Shown here: positions 26,174 through 36,187 of the stretch, piece by piece | Layout of the letters: the number at the start of each line of letters is the position of its first letter | Numbering within the stretch: position 1 is the first letter of the stretch | Assembly: GCF_008367235.1 (NCBI RefSeq) | Contig: NZ_VTZS01000002.1 | Span: 310,001 to 374,000, forward strand | Origin: Pareuzebyella sediminis | Lineage (GTDB): Bacteria; Bacteroidota; Bacteroidia; Flavobacteriales; Flavobacteriaceae | DNA: 64,000 nt | Direction of reading: 5' to 3' | Program-made: the position numbers and the translations under genes | The notes under the pieces: generated by a model | What the model was told of the DNA's origin: nothing | What the model saw: the letters and a program-made list of their open reading frames with translations, nothing else | Database searches by the model: none

Positions 26174-28621
26174 ATGTTCAAGAACTATTGGAAAACTGCA
26201 TTTAGAAATATTACCAAACACAAGTTCTTTTCGTTGATCAAGATTACAAGTTTGGCAATTGGACTCAGTGCTTCTTTTGTAATTGGACTGATGGCCTATT
26301 ATGACCTTAGTTTTGATAAATTCCACCCAAATAGAGACCGAATCCACAGAATTACTACCGAGTTTACTACTCCAGATGGAAAATTTTATAATTCTGGGGT
26401 AACGGTGGCATTGGGAACTGACTTAAAAGAAGGATTGCCGGGACTAGAGACAGTAGCACCGCTATTTTTGACGTATCCGTTGTATGTCAAGAACCTTGAA
26501 AATGAAAAGGTATTCAAGAAACCAAAATATGTGGTTTACGCGGATGAAGGCTATTTTAATCTTTTTAAGTATCGATGGCTTGCTGGGTCTAATGAAAACG
26601 TATTGCAAAACCCCAATGAATTGGTGTTGACGGAGAAAAGGGCCAAGATGTATTTTCCAGACAAGGATTTAAGTGAAATTGTAGGAAGTACTTTGATTTA
26701 TCAAGATACGATACCGACCAAAATTACAGGAATTGTTGCCAATTGGGAAAACCGTACCGATTTGGTCTTTGAGGAATTTATCTCTTTGAAAACGGCGGAC
26801 AACTCGGATATGACAAATCTTTTGAAATATTCCGGATGGAACAGTACAAGTTCCGCTTCCCAATTGTTTGTGGGTATTGCCGAAAATGCCAGTTCTAAAA
26901 CCATTCAATCCGAATTGGATAAGATTGCTGAAAAACAGGCTGATGCGGAAATGAAATCATATGGGCAGACCAGAAAGTTTTATATGCAACCCATCGCTGA
27001 TCTGCATTTTGACCCTAACTATAACACCTTTGATTTCAATTCGAGTAGGGCCAGTAAATCAGTGCTGCTAAGCTTGGGCTGTATTGGTTTGTTCCTATTG
27101 CTGTTGGGGTGTGTTAATTTTATCAACCTAAATACCGCACAGGCCACACAACGTGCCAAAGAGATAGGAATTCGAAAAACGTTGGGCAGTTCTAAAAAGC
27201 AGTTGGTATATCAATTTTTGGGAGAAACTTTTTTATTGACACTTGCAGCAGCATTGTTATCACTGTTTCTAGCTTTTGGTTTGATAAGGGCCTTCTCCGA
27301 TTTTCTTCCTGCTGGTCTAGATTTTGAACTCTTTTCGGACCCATTTTTAATTCTATTTATGATACTGACACTGGTCGTGGTAACCTTCCTGTCCGGGTTT
27401 TATCCTGGAATGGTACTTTCCAATTTCCGCCCCATATCTGTTCTAAAAAATCAAGGGCAGGCCAAAGGCAATAAATCTTTATTGCGAAAGTATTTGACGG
27501 TTTTTCAGTTCGTCATTGCCCAAGTTTTTATCATCGGTACAGTATTGGTCGGCAAACAACTTAACTTTTTGATGACAAAGGATATGGGCATAAAAACGGA
27601 GGCTGTCGCGAATATACAGACCCCGTGGCATTATGAATCTATGGAGAAACGTATGCTATTTATGAATGAAATCAAGGCACAGCCCTTGGTCACAGGTGTA
27701 AGTCTAAGCAGTCATCCACCTGCTTCTTTCAGTTCCAACTCCTCGCATGTCACCTATTATGCTGATGACAAGGAAATCAACACGGAATTATTGTTTCTCT
27801 ATGGTGATAGAAACTATTTGAATTTATATGATATAGCGCTTCTGGCAGGCAGGCAGCAGTTAAATGACACCATACGGGAGTTTGTCATCAACGAGGCCTA
27901 TGTAAAGCGATTGGGTTTTAAAAATCCGCAAGATGCCCTTGGTAAAATGCTGAAGATCAATGACGAATCTTACCCAATTGTTGGTGTTATGGAAAATTTT
28001 AACCAAAGGTCGTTGAAATCGGATATAGAACCAATGGCATTTGCCGGTGATTGGTATCGCGAACGTTTTACAAGATTCAATACCGTCCATTTTTCCCTTA
28101 ATACCGGCCAATCGCCAAATTGGTCGGAAACCCTTGCACAGATTGAAAAATCTTGGAACAATATTTATCCCGAGGCGGATTTTAAAGTCCAGTTTATGGA
28201 TGATATGGTTCAGAGGTTCTATGAGCAGGAACGCAGAACGTCCACTTTATTGCAATGGGCCACTAGTCTGGCTATTCTGATCAGTTGTTTGGGGCTTTTG
28301 GGACTAGTGGTCTATACCACGGAAAGGCGTACAAAAGAAATTGGTATAAGAAAAGTACTGGGTGCTTCTTTAACACAACTAAATGTTTTGTTGTGTAAGG
28401 AATTCTTGATCTTGGTGGGAATTGCATTTTTGATTGCCGCCCCAATTGCATGGTATGGATTACATAATTGGCTACAGGATTTTGCCTATAAAACCAAAAT
28501 GAGCTGGTGGGTATTTGCCTTGAGCGGTATGATCATGGGCATCATTTCTCTAATCATAATGAGCATTCGAACTATCGCAAAGGCAAATACAAACCCCGTA
28601 AAAAGTTTGCGAACGGAATAA
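26174..28621 (+). CDS. FtsX/MacB-type ABC permease 5 of 13
   Basis: The 815-residue permease, the longest in the array, starts 24 bp after permease 4. The leader is MFKNYWKTAFRNITKHK and the coupling motifs are RAKEIGIRKTLGSSKKQL and TKEIGIRKVLGASLTQL. The second half has GETFLLTLAAALLSLFLAFG as a membrane segment and the tail KANTNPVKSLRTE. Its reading frame looks richer in A/T than that of permeases 7 and 9, which hints at a different history. Like most of the array it ends with the conserved sequence encoding SLRTE. Confidence 0.9.
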   Translation: MFKNYWKTAFRNITKHKFFSLIKITSLAIGLSASFVIGLMAYYDLSFDKFHPNRDRIHRITTEFTTPDGKFYNSGVTVALGTDLKEGLPGLETVAPLFLTYPLYVKNLENEKVFKKPKYVVYADEGYFNLFKYRWLAGSNENVLQNPNELVLTEKRAKMYFPDKDLSEIVGSTLIYQDTIPTKITGIVANWENRTDLVFEEFISLKTADNSDMTNLLKYSGWNSTSSASQLFVGIAENASSKTIQSELDKIAEKQADAEMKSYGQTRKFYMQPIADLHFDPNYNTFDFNSSRASKSVLLSLGCIGLFLLLLGCVNFINLNTAQATQRAKEIGIRKTLGSSKKQLVYQFLGETFLLTLAAALLSLFLAFGLIRAFSDFLPAGLDFELFSDPFLILFMILTLVVVTFLSGFYPGMVLSNFRPISVLKNQGQAKGNKSLLRKYLTVFQFVIAQVFIIGTVLVGKQLNFLMTKDMGIKTEAVANIQTPWHYESMEKRMLFMNEIKAQPLVTGVSLSSHPPASFSSNSSHVTYYADDKEINTELLFLYGDRNYLNLYDIALLAGRQQLNDTIREFVINEAYVKRLGFKNPQDALGKMLKINDESYPIVGVMENFNQRSLKSDIEPMAFAGDWYRERFTRFNTVHFSLNTGQSPNWSETLAQIEKSWNNIYPEADFKVQFMDDMVQRFYEQERRTSTLLQWATSLAILISCLGLLGLVVYTTERRTKEIGIRKVLGASLTQLNVLLCKEFLILVGIAFLIAAPIAWYGLHNWLQDFAYKTKMSWWVFALSGMIMGIISLIIMSIRTIAKANTNPVKSLRTE

Positions 28622-28665
28622 AAACTTGTGCTGAGAGAAGTCGAGGCATGAAAAAACGAACAATC

Positions 28666-31065
28666 ATGTTTAAGAACCATTTAAAAGTTGCGATTCGATA
28701 TCTAAAGAATCATAGGTCGTTCGCCGTCACAAATATCCTTGGGCTTACCTTGGGCTTTTTCTGTTTTTTCCTTTTGAATTCCTATGTATTGAAAGAGCGT
28801 TCTTTTGATTTAGGTCAAGAGGGTGTTTATCGACTCCTTCAGAACACGACCGATGAAAACGGAACGGAGCGGGAAATGGCAGTCAGCCCTCCAAGAGTAG
28901 GTATTGAGTCCGAAATTGCTTTTGATGAAGTGGAAACACAGACACAGGTTATGACCATGGGGCGTATCACATTCGGAAACGACCCTGCCAATTCCCACCA
29001 CGAACACCTTGCAATTTTAGATGATAATTTCTTGGAAGTATTTGACTTTGATCTAGTCGAGGGGAGTGTAGAAGACCTTAAAAACCATCTCAACGGAATT
29101 ATATTGACAAAGACCATAAAAGAGCGGTATTTTGGAAACGAAACTGCGCTCAACAAAACATTGAAAGCGGGCGGAAGGGATTTTAATGTTGTTGGGGTTT
29201 TGGAAGATTTTCCAGAGAATTCCCATTTTGAGAACATTATTTTTATCACCGAACAAATGGCCTCGGATGTTTATAATTGGTACAGCGACTATATGGACTC
29301 GAATTGGGACAGTAGCCAACTTATCACCTATTTTAAATTGATGCCCAATACAGATGTAGCTGCATTGGGGGATAAAATAACTGCTTTGGCAAGTCGGAAC
29401 AATGCTAATAATCCCAACTACAACAGTGTTTTTTCAGTTCAACCCGTACAGGACATCCATTTATATAATGGCGATGTGGAACATGAGATCAACAAGAACA
29501 AGGGCAACGAATTATATGTAAGGTTGTTTTTTTGGGTCGCCATCCTCATTTTAGTGGTGGCCTGTTTCAATTATGCCGGCTTGCTGAACATTGCTTTTAT
29601 GGATCGGGCAAGGGAAATTGGAATGCGGCAAATAGTTGGTGCCGGAAAAAAACAACTTTTAGCTCAATTTTTAACGGAAAGCTTTTTATTGGTGGCCGTT
29701 TCCATGGTATTGGCGTATCTATTGTTATGGGCCTCACAACCATCGATAAAAAGTTGGTTCGATACAACGATCAGCCTATCCGGAATACCCATTACGGGCA
29801 TTCTTTTAACGATCATCTATGGTCTGGTGCTGAGTCTACTTTCGGTACTCTACCCATTTTGGTTGATCATTAGAACGGGCACTTCGTCATCATTGAAACA
29901 AACCGTTTCCACAAAAGAATCGAAACTGCCTTTTAGAAGGGCCGTGTTGGTCTTTCAATTTGTTGCCGTAATCTCTTTTTTGACCGCCTCCTTTGTGTTC
30001 AACAAACAAATGAATTTTCTTGAAAATAGAGAAATGGGTTTTACTATGGACGGATTGGTCACCGTGGACATAAACAGTAGGATTTTAAGAAATCAGTTTG
30101 AAGCTATAAAAACGGAATTTTTAAGAATTCCCGAAGTGAAATCGGTGAGCGTGGCCTCGCGGGTACCCGGGGAATGGAAAAATTTGGAAGAAATTAAGGC
30201 GATGCAAATGGGACAGCCCAATACCAATGCCAAAGACCTATTGTTCATTGGTGCCGACAAAGACTTCTTAAGCACCTTTCAAATCAATGTATTGTCAGGA
30301 AAAAACTTCTCCGGCATACCTTCCGACAGCACCAAAGTGTTGATAAACAATGCGGTGGTCCAAACCTTGGGAATTGAAAATCCGGTTGGTAAGTACATAC
30401 AAGTACTTGATGAGAATGGAAATATGAATGTGCAGATAGCCGGAGTCGTAGAGGATTTTCAGATGGAAGATTTCAGAACGTCCATCAAACCTTTGATTAT
30501 CGGAAATTGGAACAATCCCATTCAGAGCATTGACTACTATGCATTGCAGATCAGCACATCGGATTGGTCAAAAACTTTGGGCGATTTAAGTGATGTGAAC
30601 GATTCGTTCGATGAGGCCACGCCCATAGAAGTAAATATTCTTTCGGATAAGTTTGCCCGTTTTTTTGAGCAAGACAGGCTACGTTTTAGGCTCCTCAATT
30701 TCTTTGCGGGCATTGTTGTTTTCTTGGCCTGTATGGGATTGTTTGCCATGAGTGCCTTTGTCGCCAAGAGTAGGACCAAGGAAATCGGAATCCGAAAGGT
30801 ATTGGGGTCAAGCGTGTTACAGCTGACTCGTCTGCTATCCCATGATTTTGTAAGGTTAATGCTCATAGGGTTGTTGATCGCAGCACCTATAATCTGGTAT
30901 TTGTTGCATGGATGGCTTTCAGGTTTTGCTTTTCACATAGAATTAAAATGGTGGATGATCGGTATTGCAGGGTTGGCTTGCTTGGCCCTCACCTTGTTAA
31001 CAGTTGGCTTTCAATCAATAAAGGCGGCCATGGCCAACCCCGCAAAAAGTTTACGCACGGAATAA
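28666..31065 (+). CDS. FtsX/MacB-type ABC permease 6 of 13
   Basis: The ATG at 28666 is chosen because it gives the array-typical start MFKNHLKVAIRYLKNHRSF; earlier in-frame ATGs (28507, 28648) would overlap permease 5 or add unrelated residues. The protein is then 799 residues. The first coupling motif is divergent (RAREIGMRQIVGAGKKQL), the second standard (TKEIGIRKVLGSSVLQL). The tail is NPAKSLRTE. It is the last gene before a 231-bp gap that contains enhancer module A, so it probably closes the first transcription unit. No convincing hairpin follows it, only a run of T residues near 31077-31086, so some read-through is likely. Confidence 0.9.
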   Translation: MFKNHLKVAIRYLKNHRSFAVTNILGLTLGFFCFFLLNSYVLKERSFDLGQEGVYRLLQNTTDENGTEREMAVSPPRVGIESEIAFDEVETQTQVMTMGRITFGNDPANSHHEHLAILDDNFLEVFDFDLVEGSVEDLKNHLNGIILTKTIKERYFGNETALNKTLKAGGRDFNVVGVLEDFPENSHFENIIFITEQMASDVYNWYSDYMDSNWDSSQLITYFKLMPNTDVAALGDKITALASRNNANNPNYNSVFSVQPVQDIHLYNGDVEHEINKNKGNELYVRLFFWVAILILVVACFNYAGLLNIAFMDRAREIGMRQIVGAGKKQLLAQFLTESFLLVAVSMVLAYLLLWASQPSIKSWFDTTISLSGIPITGILLTIIYGLVLSLLSVLYPFWLIIRTGTSSSLKQTVSTKESKLPFRRAVLVFQFVAVISFLTASFVFNKQMNFLENREMGFTMDGLVTVDINSRILRNQFEAIKTEFLRIPEVKSVSVASRVPGEWKNLEEIKAMQMGQPNTNAKDLLFIGADKDFLSTFQINVLSGKNFSGIPSDSTKVLINNAVVQTLGIENPVGKYIQVLDENGNMNVQIAGVVEDFQMEDFRTSIKPLIIGNWNNPIQSIDYYALQISTSDWSKTLGDLSDVNDSFDEATPIEVNILSDKFARFFEQDRLRFRLLNFFAGIVVFLACMGLFAMSAFVAKSRTKEIGIRKVLGSSVLQLTRLLSHDFVRLMLIGLLIAAPIIWYLLHGWLSGFAFHIELKWWMIGIAGLACLALTLLTVGFQSIKAAMANPAKSLRTE

Positions 31066-31139
31066 GCTTAGTAGTCTTTTTTTTTGATAAGAAGTATTGG
31101 GTTGAAGGAGTTTTGGTAAAAGGAATATCAGGTTTTACT

Positions 31140-31178
31140 TGTAAATATATTGTACATCAATCGTCAAAATATTTTACA
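31140..31178 (+). promoter_or_regulatory. Enhancer module A: two 17-bp operators upstream of permease 7
   Basis: TGTAAATATATTGTACA (31140-31156) and CGTCAAAATATTTTACA (31162-31178) start 22 bp apart and match the operator pair in front of the tolC-like gene (general form TGTMAAATATTTKACA). The first operator starts 91 bp before the -24 element; in modules B and C the distance is 102 bp. The difference is 11 bp, about one helical turn, so the face of the DNA is kept. Confidence 0.75.
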
Positions 31179-31211
31179 CAATAGGATTCTTTTACGCCTT
31201 AATATTCTGAT

Positions 31212-31246
31212 TATCATTTGTTTGACCGTATGGCATGAATTTGGTT
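31212..31246 (+). promoter_or_regulatory. IHF-like site and sigma-54-like promoter of permease 7
   Basis: TATCATTTGTTTG (31212-31224) matches the IHF consensus WATCAAnnnnTTR at all but one fixed position. TGGCATGAATTTGGT begins at 31231, exactly 19 bp after the start of the IHF-like site, as in the other two modules. The -24 GG is intact and the -12 position has GT where GC is expected. Initiation near 31256 would leave a leader of about 40 nt before the ATG at 31297. Confidence 0.65.
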
Positions 31247-31296
31247 TTAGAATATGAAGAGCCCATTCAACATCGATAAAAATTAAAACAAACTTC

Positions 31297-33711
31297 ATGT
31301 TCAAGAACTATATCAAAATCGCGTGGCGGAACATCCTTAGAAATAAAGGAATATTCTCCATTAACATTACAGGGCTGGCCTTGGGCATTGCCTCTTGTTT
31401 GATGATCATGCTTTTTGTGGTTGACGAATTGAGTTACGATCGGTACAATGAAAAAGCGGACGAAATCGTACGGGTCGTTTTCAAGGCGAAAATTGAAGGT
31501 GAAGATGTACGCGAGGCCGTCGTTATGCCCCCTGTGGCCGAAACCCTAAAGCGCCAATTTCCTGAAGTGGAACAGGCCACACGCCTACGCCGAATGGGTG
31601 AACCGAATATCATCGTCGATAATACCACCTTTCAGAACAGCAAGTACGCCTGGGTAGACCCGAACTTTTTCGAGGTGTTTACCCTACCGATCATAGAAGG
31701 GGAAAGGGCCGACCCCCTAAGGGAGCCTTTTACCATGGTTTTGACCAAAAAGGAGGCCGAGCGCTATTTTGGAAGTATCGAAGGGGCGATCGGAAAACAG
31801 CTGAGACTGAACGAAGAACGGCAGCCTTATGAGGTTACCGCCGTAATCGATGAGGTGCCGCAAAACTCCCACTTTCACTTCAAGGGTTTTGTTTCGATGG
31901 AGGGCCATGAACTGGCGCATTCGGGCACGTGGATGAATTCCGATTTTAATACGTATTTGGTCTTGCGCAAAGGATATGATCATAAGCAGTTGGAAGCGAA
32001 ACTGCCCGAAGTATTAAAACAGAACATGGGCCCGCAGTTACAAGAAGAACTTGGGGTAAGCTATGCCGAATTCAACCAAGAAAACTCCTTAGGACTTTAT
32101 TTGCAACCCTTAACGGACATCCATCTAAATCCTGAATTTTCAAAGGCCTCTACCATAGAGGAAGGCGGAGACATAAAGTACGTTTATATTTTCAGTGCGG
32201 TCGCCCTGTTTATGCTGTTGATTGCCTGCATAAACTTCATGAACCTCTCCACGGCGGCAGCGTCAAAAAGGGCAAAGGAGGTCGGCATTAGAAAAGTATT
32301 GGGGTCGAACAAGCAGCAATTGATCAAGCAATTCTTGGCGGAATCGGCCATTGCGACCGTGATTGCCATGTTGATCGCTACGGTGTTATTGTCTGTTTCG
32401 CTTCCTTTTTTCAACAGTCTTTCCGGGAAGGAACTAGCCTTGGGGCAACTGTTAAAACCTTCCGTACTGGGGGCGCTTTTTGTCGCCACGGTTTTTATCA
32501 GCCTTTTGGCGGGGGGGTATCCTGCGTTTTTTCTTTCGTCCTTTAAACCGATATCCGCCCTGAAAAGTAAATTCTTGGGATTCGGGAAAAGCAAGGGAAT
32601 ACGAAGCGGACTGGTCGTTTTTCAATTTGTGATCTCGGCCGGACTGATTTTGGCGGTTCTGGTAGTAAACCAACAAATGGATTATATACAGCACAAGAAT
32701 TTGGGCTACGATAAAGATCAGATTCTCGTGCTAAGGGATTCCTATCTTTTGTGTAACGATAACGAGGTCCTAAAAAACGAGTTGTTAAAAGACCCGAAAG
32801 TGGCGGGGGTTGCACAATCCTCTTTTGTTCCGGCAGGCCCTTCCGACAATGCAGTCTACGGCATCTACAAGGATGGGAAGTTCAAGCGAAGGAGCGCACT
32901 CTACAATGTAGACGAAAATTACCTCCCGGTTATGGGCATGCAACTGGTGGAAGGGCGTAATTTTTCCGATGCTTTCGGTTCGGAAGAGGGCAAGACCATT
33001 ATCAATCAAAGTGCGGCCAAGGCTTTCGGGTTGGGAGAAAACCCTGTTGGAAAGACCTTTGAAAGGGCTAGCGATCCAGAAAACCAAAAGCTTACCGTAA
33101 TCGGCGTGGTCAAAGATTTTCATCACGAATCGCTCCATCGGGCCATAGAACCCTTGATTATGGTGTACGGTTCGTCCGGCGGACTTATCGTAAGGGCAAA
33201 AACCGGAGCTATGGCCGGACTGATAGCCGATGCCAGAAATTTATGGAACGGTTTCCATACCGATGAAATTTTCAATTATACCTTGTTGAACGAATCGTAC
33301 CGTCAGACCTATGTTTCGGAACAGAAAATGGGCACGGTGCTGAACGTATTTGCGCTGCTGACCATATTGGTAGCTTGCCTGGGTCTGTTTGGGCTGGTGA
33401 CCTTTACGGCCGAACAGCGTTTCAAGGAAATCGGTATTCGAAAAGTGTTGGGTTCCAGTGTTCCTCAGATCATGGGTATGCTCTCCAAAGATTTTTTAAA
33501 ATTGGTCGGATTATCATTTTTGGTGGCCTTTCCCTTGGGCTATTATCTGATGGACAAATGGCTGCAAGGCTTTGCCTATCGGATAGAGATACAAGGGTGG
33601 CTGTTGGCCTTAGCTGCACTGGTTACGCTATGTATTGCCTTTTTAACCATCGGCTGGAAAAGTTATCGGGCCGCGACCATGAATCCTGTGAAAGCCCTAA
33701 GAGACGAATAG
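31297..33711 (+). CDS. FtsX/MacB-type ABC permease 7 of 13, first of the second transcription unit
   Basis: The 804-residue permease follows its own enhancer and sigma-54-like promoter. The leader is MFKNYIKIAWRNILRNKGIFS, and the coupling motifs are RAKEVGIRKVLGSNKQQL and FKEIGIRKVLGSSVPQI. The tail is NPVKALRDE, linking it to permeases 11 and 12 (NPVDALRDE) rather than to its neighbours. Its codon choice looks more G/C-rich than that of permeases 5, 6 and 8. Having a separate promoter means it can be made without the TolC/MacA/ATPase genes, although all three promoters appear to answer to the same regulator. Confidence 0.9.
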   Translation: MFKNYIKIAWRNILRNKGIFSINITGLALGIASCLMIMLFVVDELSYDRYNEKADEIVRVVFKAKIEGEDVREAVVMPPVAETLKRQFPEVEQATRLRRMGEPNIIVDNTTFQNSKYAWVDPNFFEVFTLPIIEGERADPLREPFTMVLTKKEAERYFGSIEGAIGKQLRLNEERQPYEVTAVIDEVPQNSHFHFKGFVSMEGHELAHSGTWMNSDFNTYLVLRKGYDHKQLEAKLPEVLKQNMGPQLQEELGVSYAEFNQENSLGLYLQPLTDIHLNPEFSKASTIEEGGDIKYVYIFSAVALFMLLIACINFMNLSTAAASKRAKEVGIRKVLGSNKQQLIKQFLAESAIATVIAMLIATVLLSVSLPFFNSLSGKELALGQLLKPSVLGALFVATVFISLLAGGYPAFFLSSFKPISALKSKFLGFGKSKGIRSGLVVFQFVISAGLILAVLVVNQQMDYIQHKNLGYDKDQILVLRDSYLLCNDNEVLKNELLKDPKVAGVAQSSFVPAGPSDNAVYGIYKDGKFKRRSALYNVDENYLPVMGMQLVEGRNFSDAFGSEEGKTIINQSAAKAFGLGENPVGKTFERASDPENQKLTVIGVVKDFHHESLHRAIEPLIMVYGSSGGLIVRAKTGAMAGLIADARNLWNGFHTDEIFNYTLLNESYRQTYVSEQKMGTVLNVFALLTILVACLGLFGLVTFTAEQRFKEIGIRKVLGSSVPQIMGMLSKDFLKLVGLSFLVAFPLGYYLMDKWLQGFAYRIEIQGWLLALAALVTLCIAFLTIGWKSYRAATMNPVKALRDE

Positions 33712-33728
33712 CACACCAATGAAATACC

Positions 33729-36110
33729 ATGTTTAAAAACTATCTGAAAATTGCTTGGCGGAATTTTAAAAAAGGGAAATTGTATTCCTTTATCAATTTG
33801 ACGGGTTTGACCATTGGGATGACTTCCTTTATTCTAATCGCTCTCTTTGTTCAGTATGAACTCAGTTATGATAGGCAACACGAAAATGTGGATGATATAT
33901 ATAGGGTTATTAGCCAACAACCGGGCAATGAATACAAAGGCACTGATTTATTTTCCGGCACGCCCTTGCCTTTAGGTACGGCCATGGTCCGTGATTTTCC
34001 AGAGGTAGAGGCCAAAACAACTATTGACTTGCGTTCGAACCTATTGAGCAAAGGCGAAGAGGTATTTAGCGAGAAAGGCATTTTCGCCGATAATGGTTTT
34101 TTTGAGGTGTTTACTATAAAACAGATTTCAGGAGAAGGAAAATCCGCTCTGGAAGAGCCCTTGAACGTCCTACTTACAGAAAGCTTGGCCAAAAAGTTTT
34201 TTGGAGATGAATCTCCTTTGGACCGGAACATAACTTTTGAACGTAAAACCGAATTTACGATTAAAGGCGTTATTGCCGACCCTCCCAAAAATCAACATTT
34301 TAGCTACTCCTATATTGCTTCAATCAGTGAGGCTCCTTATTATTCGCATAATAAGAATGCATGGGGAAATAATGTGGCGGTCACTTACGTGAAACTGGCC
34401 AGTGGAACCGATTCCAAAGAATTGGAAGATAAGCTATTGGTGTATCAAAAAAATTCTGAAGAAGAGTATGCGAAGTATGGACTTGAACCTCCTATTTATA
34501 AGCTTCAACCTTTAAAAGATATTCATCTCTACTCTAAAGTTAATTTTGAACTGGAGCCCAATGGAGATATGAAATATGTGTATCTCTACAGCTTGATCGC
34601 TTTTGTCATCTTGCTTTTGGCGTCGATAAATTATATGAATTTGACCACGGTACGGTCGGCACAAAGATCCAAGGAAATTGGTATGACCAAGGTTTTGGGA
34701 GCCAGTAGAAGACAGCTTTTGTTTCAGTTTTTAGGCGAATCGTTTCTTTTTACCATCATTAGTTTTTTACTCGCCTTGTTTTTGGCCGCTCTGCTTTTGC
34801 CTGAATTTGGGCAGTTGCTAAACAAGAACATTCCGTTGGACCTAGTAGGTAATAGGTGGCTACTTCTCGGTATGTTTAGTATGGCCATTGTAGTAGCGAG
34901 CCTATCGGGGCTGTACCCCTCGGTTTTCCTCTCCGGTGTTTCACCGGCCAAAGCTTTTAAGGGACATTTTTTGAAAAATACAGGAGGAAATGCCTGGCTC
35001 AGAAATGGTTTGGTAGTTGCCCAGTTTACCGCGGCAATCGTTTTGGCCATAGGCAGTTTGATTATCTACCAACAACTTCAATTTACGCAAGACAAAAACC
35101 TAGGCTATGATAAAGACCATATGGTGCACGTACCCTATTCGACTCCTGAAATTGCGGAAAATGAAAATGTCATAAGAAATGAACTGCTTAAAAATCCCAT
35201 GATAAATAAGGTTTCCATAAGTACTCAAATACCATTGGAATTTGATAATCAAGGACCTATTTCTAATTGGGAGGGTAATACCACCAAGCAGCAGCTTGGA
35301 GTTTATAGAACCTTTGTTGACTATAATTTCATAGATGTTTTAGGTATGGAAATCGTTGAGGGAAGGGCGTTTTCCGAAGATTTTGCAATAGATGAAAAGG
35401 AGGGTTATATCATTAATGAGGCAGCGGCCCGATCGTTAGGTTGGAAAACATCGGTAGGAAAAGCATTTGATGAGGGCAAAGTGATAGGCGTCGTAAAAGA
35501 TTTCCATATCCAAAAGTTTAATCTCGCGATAGAACCCCTTTATATGAGAATTAGGCCTGAATGGGCCAAAAATTATGGGGAAGTAATAATGAGCATCAGT
35601 ACCGATAATTATGAGGAAACAAAAAAGTACATCACTTCTGTAATGAACGAGGCAGCACCCTTGGTGCCTTTTGATGTTAAATTTTTAGATGATACCTATG
35701 CCCAACTCTATAACAGCGAAATAAGATTGGGCAATACATTTAACATTTTCACGATACTGGCACTTTTTATTGCGAGTATGGGTATGTTCGGTTTGGTATC
35801 CCATAATGTGGTACAACGTACCAAAGAGATAGGTATTAGAAAGGTATTGGGTTCTTCAACCGTTGCCATAGTCTCACTTGTTACCAAAGATTTTTTGATA
35901 TTGGTTGTTGTTGCACTACTTGCGGCTTGCCCAATAGCCTATTTTTTTATGAACGATTGGCTGTTACAGTTTACCTATAGAATCGATATGGGGTGGACAG
36001 CATTTGTAGTGGCCGGTGTACTGGCAATACTAGTAGCATTAGTAACTATAAGTGTCCAAGCGATAAAAGCGGCGAACACCAACCCGGTAAAAAGTTTGCG
36101 CACAGAGTGA
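33729..36110 (+). CDS. FtsX/MacB-type ABC permease 8 of 13
   Basis: The 793-residue permease starts 17 bp after permease 7. The leader is MFKNYLKIAWRNFKKGKLYS. The first coupling motif is altered (RSKEIGMTKVLGASRRQL, with T where R is usual) and the second is standard (TKEIGIRKVLGSSTVAI). The segment GLYPSVFLSGVSPAKAFKGHF corresponds to the conserved SGSYPAFF...KVLKG region of permease 1 at the end of the first FtsX domain. It ends NPVKSLRTE and uses TGA as stop, unlike most of the array. A gap of 77 bp with no recognisable control site follows. Confidence 0.9.
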   Translation: MFKNYLKIAWRNFKKGKLYSFINLTGLTIGMTSFILIALFVQYELSYDRQHENVDDIYRVISQQPGNEYKGTDLFSGTPLPLGTAMVRDFPEVEAKTTIDLRSNLLSKGEEVFSEKGIFADNGFFEVFTIKQISGEGKSALEEPLNVLLTESLAKKFFGDESPLDRNITFERKTEFTIKGVIADPPKNQHFSYSYIASISEAPYYSHNKNAWGNNVAVTYVKLASGTDSKELEDKLLVYQKNSEEEYAKYGLEPPIYKLQPLKDIHLYSKVNFELEPNGDMKYVYLYSLIAFVILLLASINYMNLTTVRSAQRSKEIGMTKVLGASRRQLLFQFLGESFLFTIISFLLALFLAALLLPEFGQLLNKNIPLDLVGNRWLLLGMFSMAIVVASLSGLYPSVFLSGVSPAKAFKGHFLKNTGGNAWLRNGLVVAQFTAAIVLAIGSLIIYQQLQFTQDKNLGYDKDHMVHVPYSTPEIAENENVIRNELLKNPMINKVSISTQIPLEFDNQGPISNWEGNTTKQQLGVYRTFVDYNFIDVLGMEIVEGRAFSEDFAIDEKEGYIINEAAARSLGWKTSVGKAFDEGKVIGVVKDFHIQKFNLAIEPLYMRIRPEWAKNYGEVIMSISTDNYEETKKYITSVMNEAAPLVPFDVKFLDDTYAQLYNSEIRLGNTFNIFTILALFIASMGMFGLVSHNVVQRTKEIGIRKVLGSSTVAIVSLVTKDFLILVVVALLAACPIAYFFMNDWLLQFTYRIDMGWTAFVVAGVLAILVALVTISVQAIKAANTNPVKSLRTE

Positions 36111-36187
36111 AACATTTAGTAAAAATACGAGTCCTTACTGTAAAGGGCCTCTTATTTTCAAAGAAGCATTAATCAAATCGAACAATC

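Noticed and set aside
28507-28665. Extended start for permease 6 overlapping the end of permease 5
   Set aside because: The extra 53 residues are unrelated to the family, while MFKNHLKVAIRYLKNH at 28666 matches the standard start of the other copies. The same reasoning removes the extension of permease 11 at 41041.
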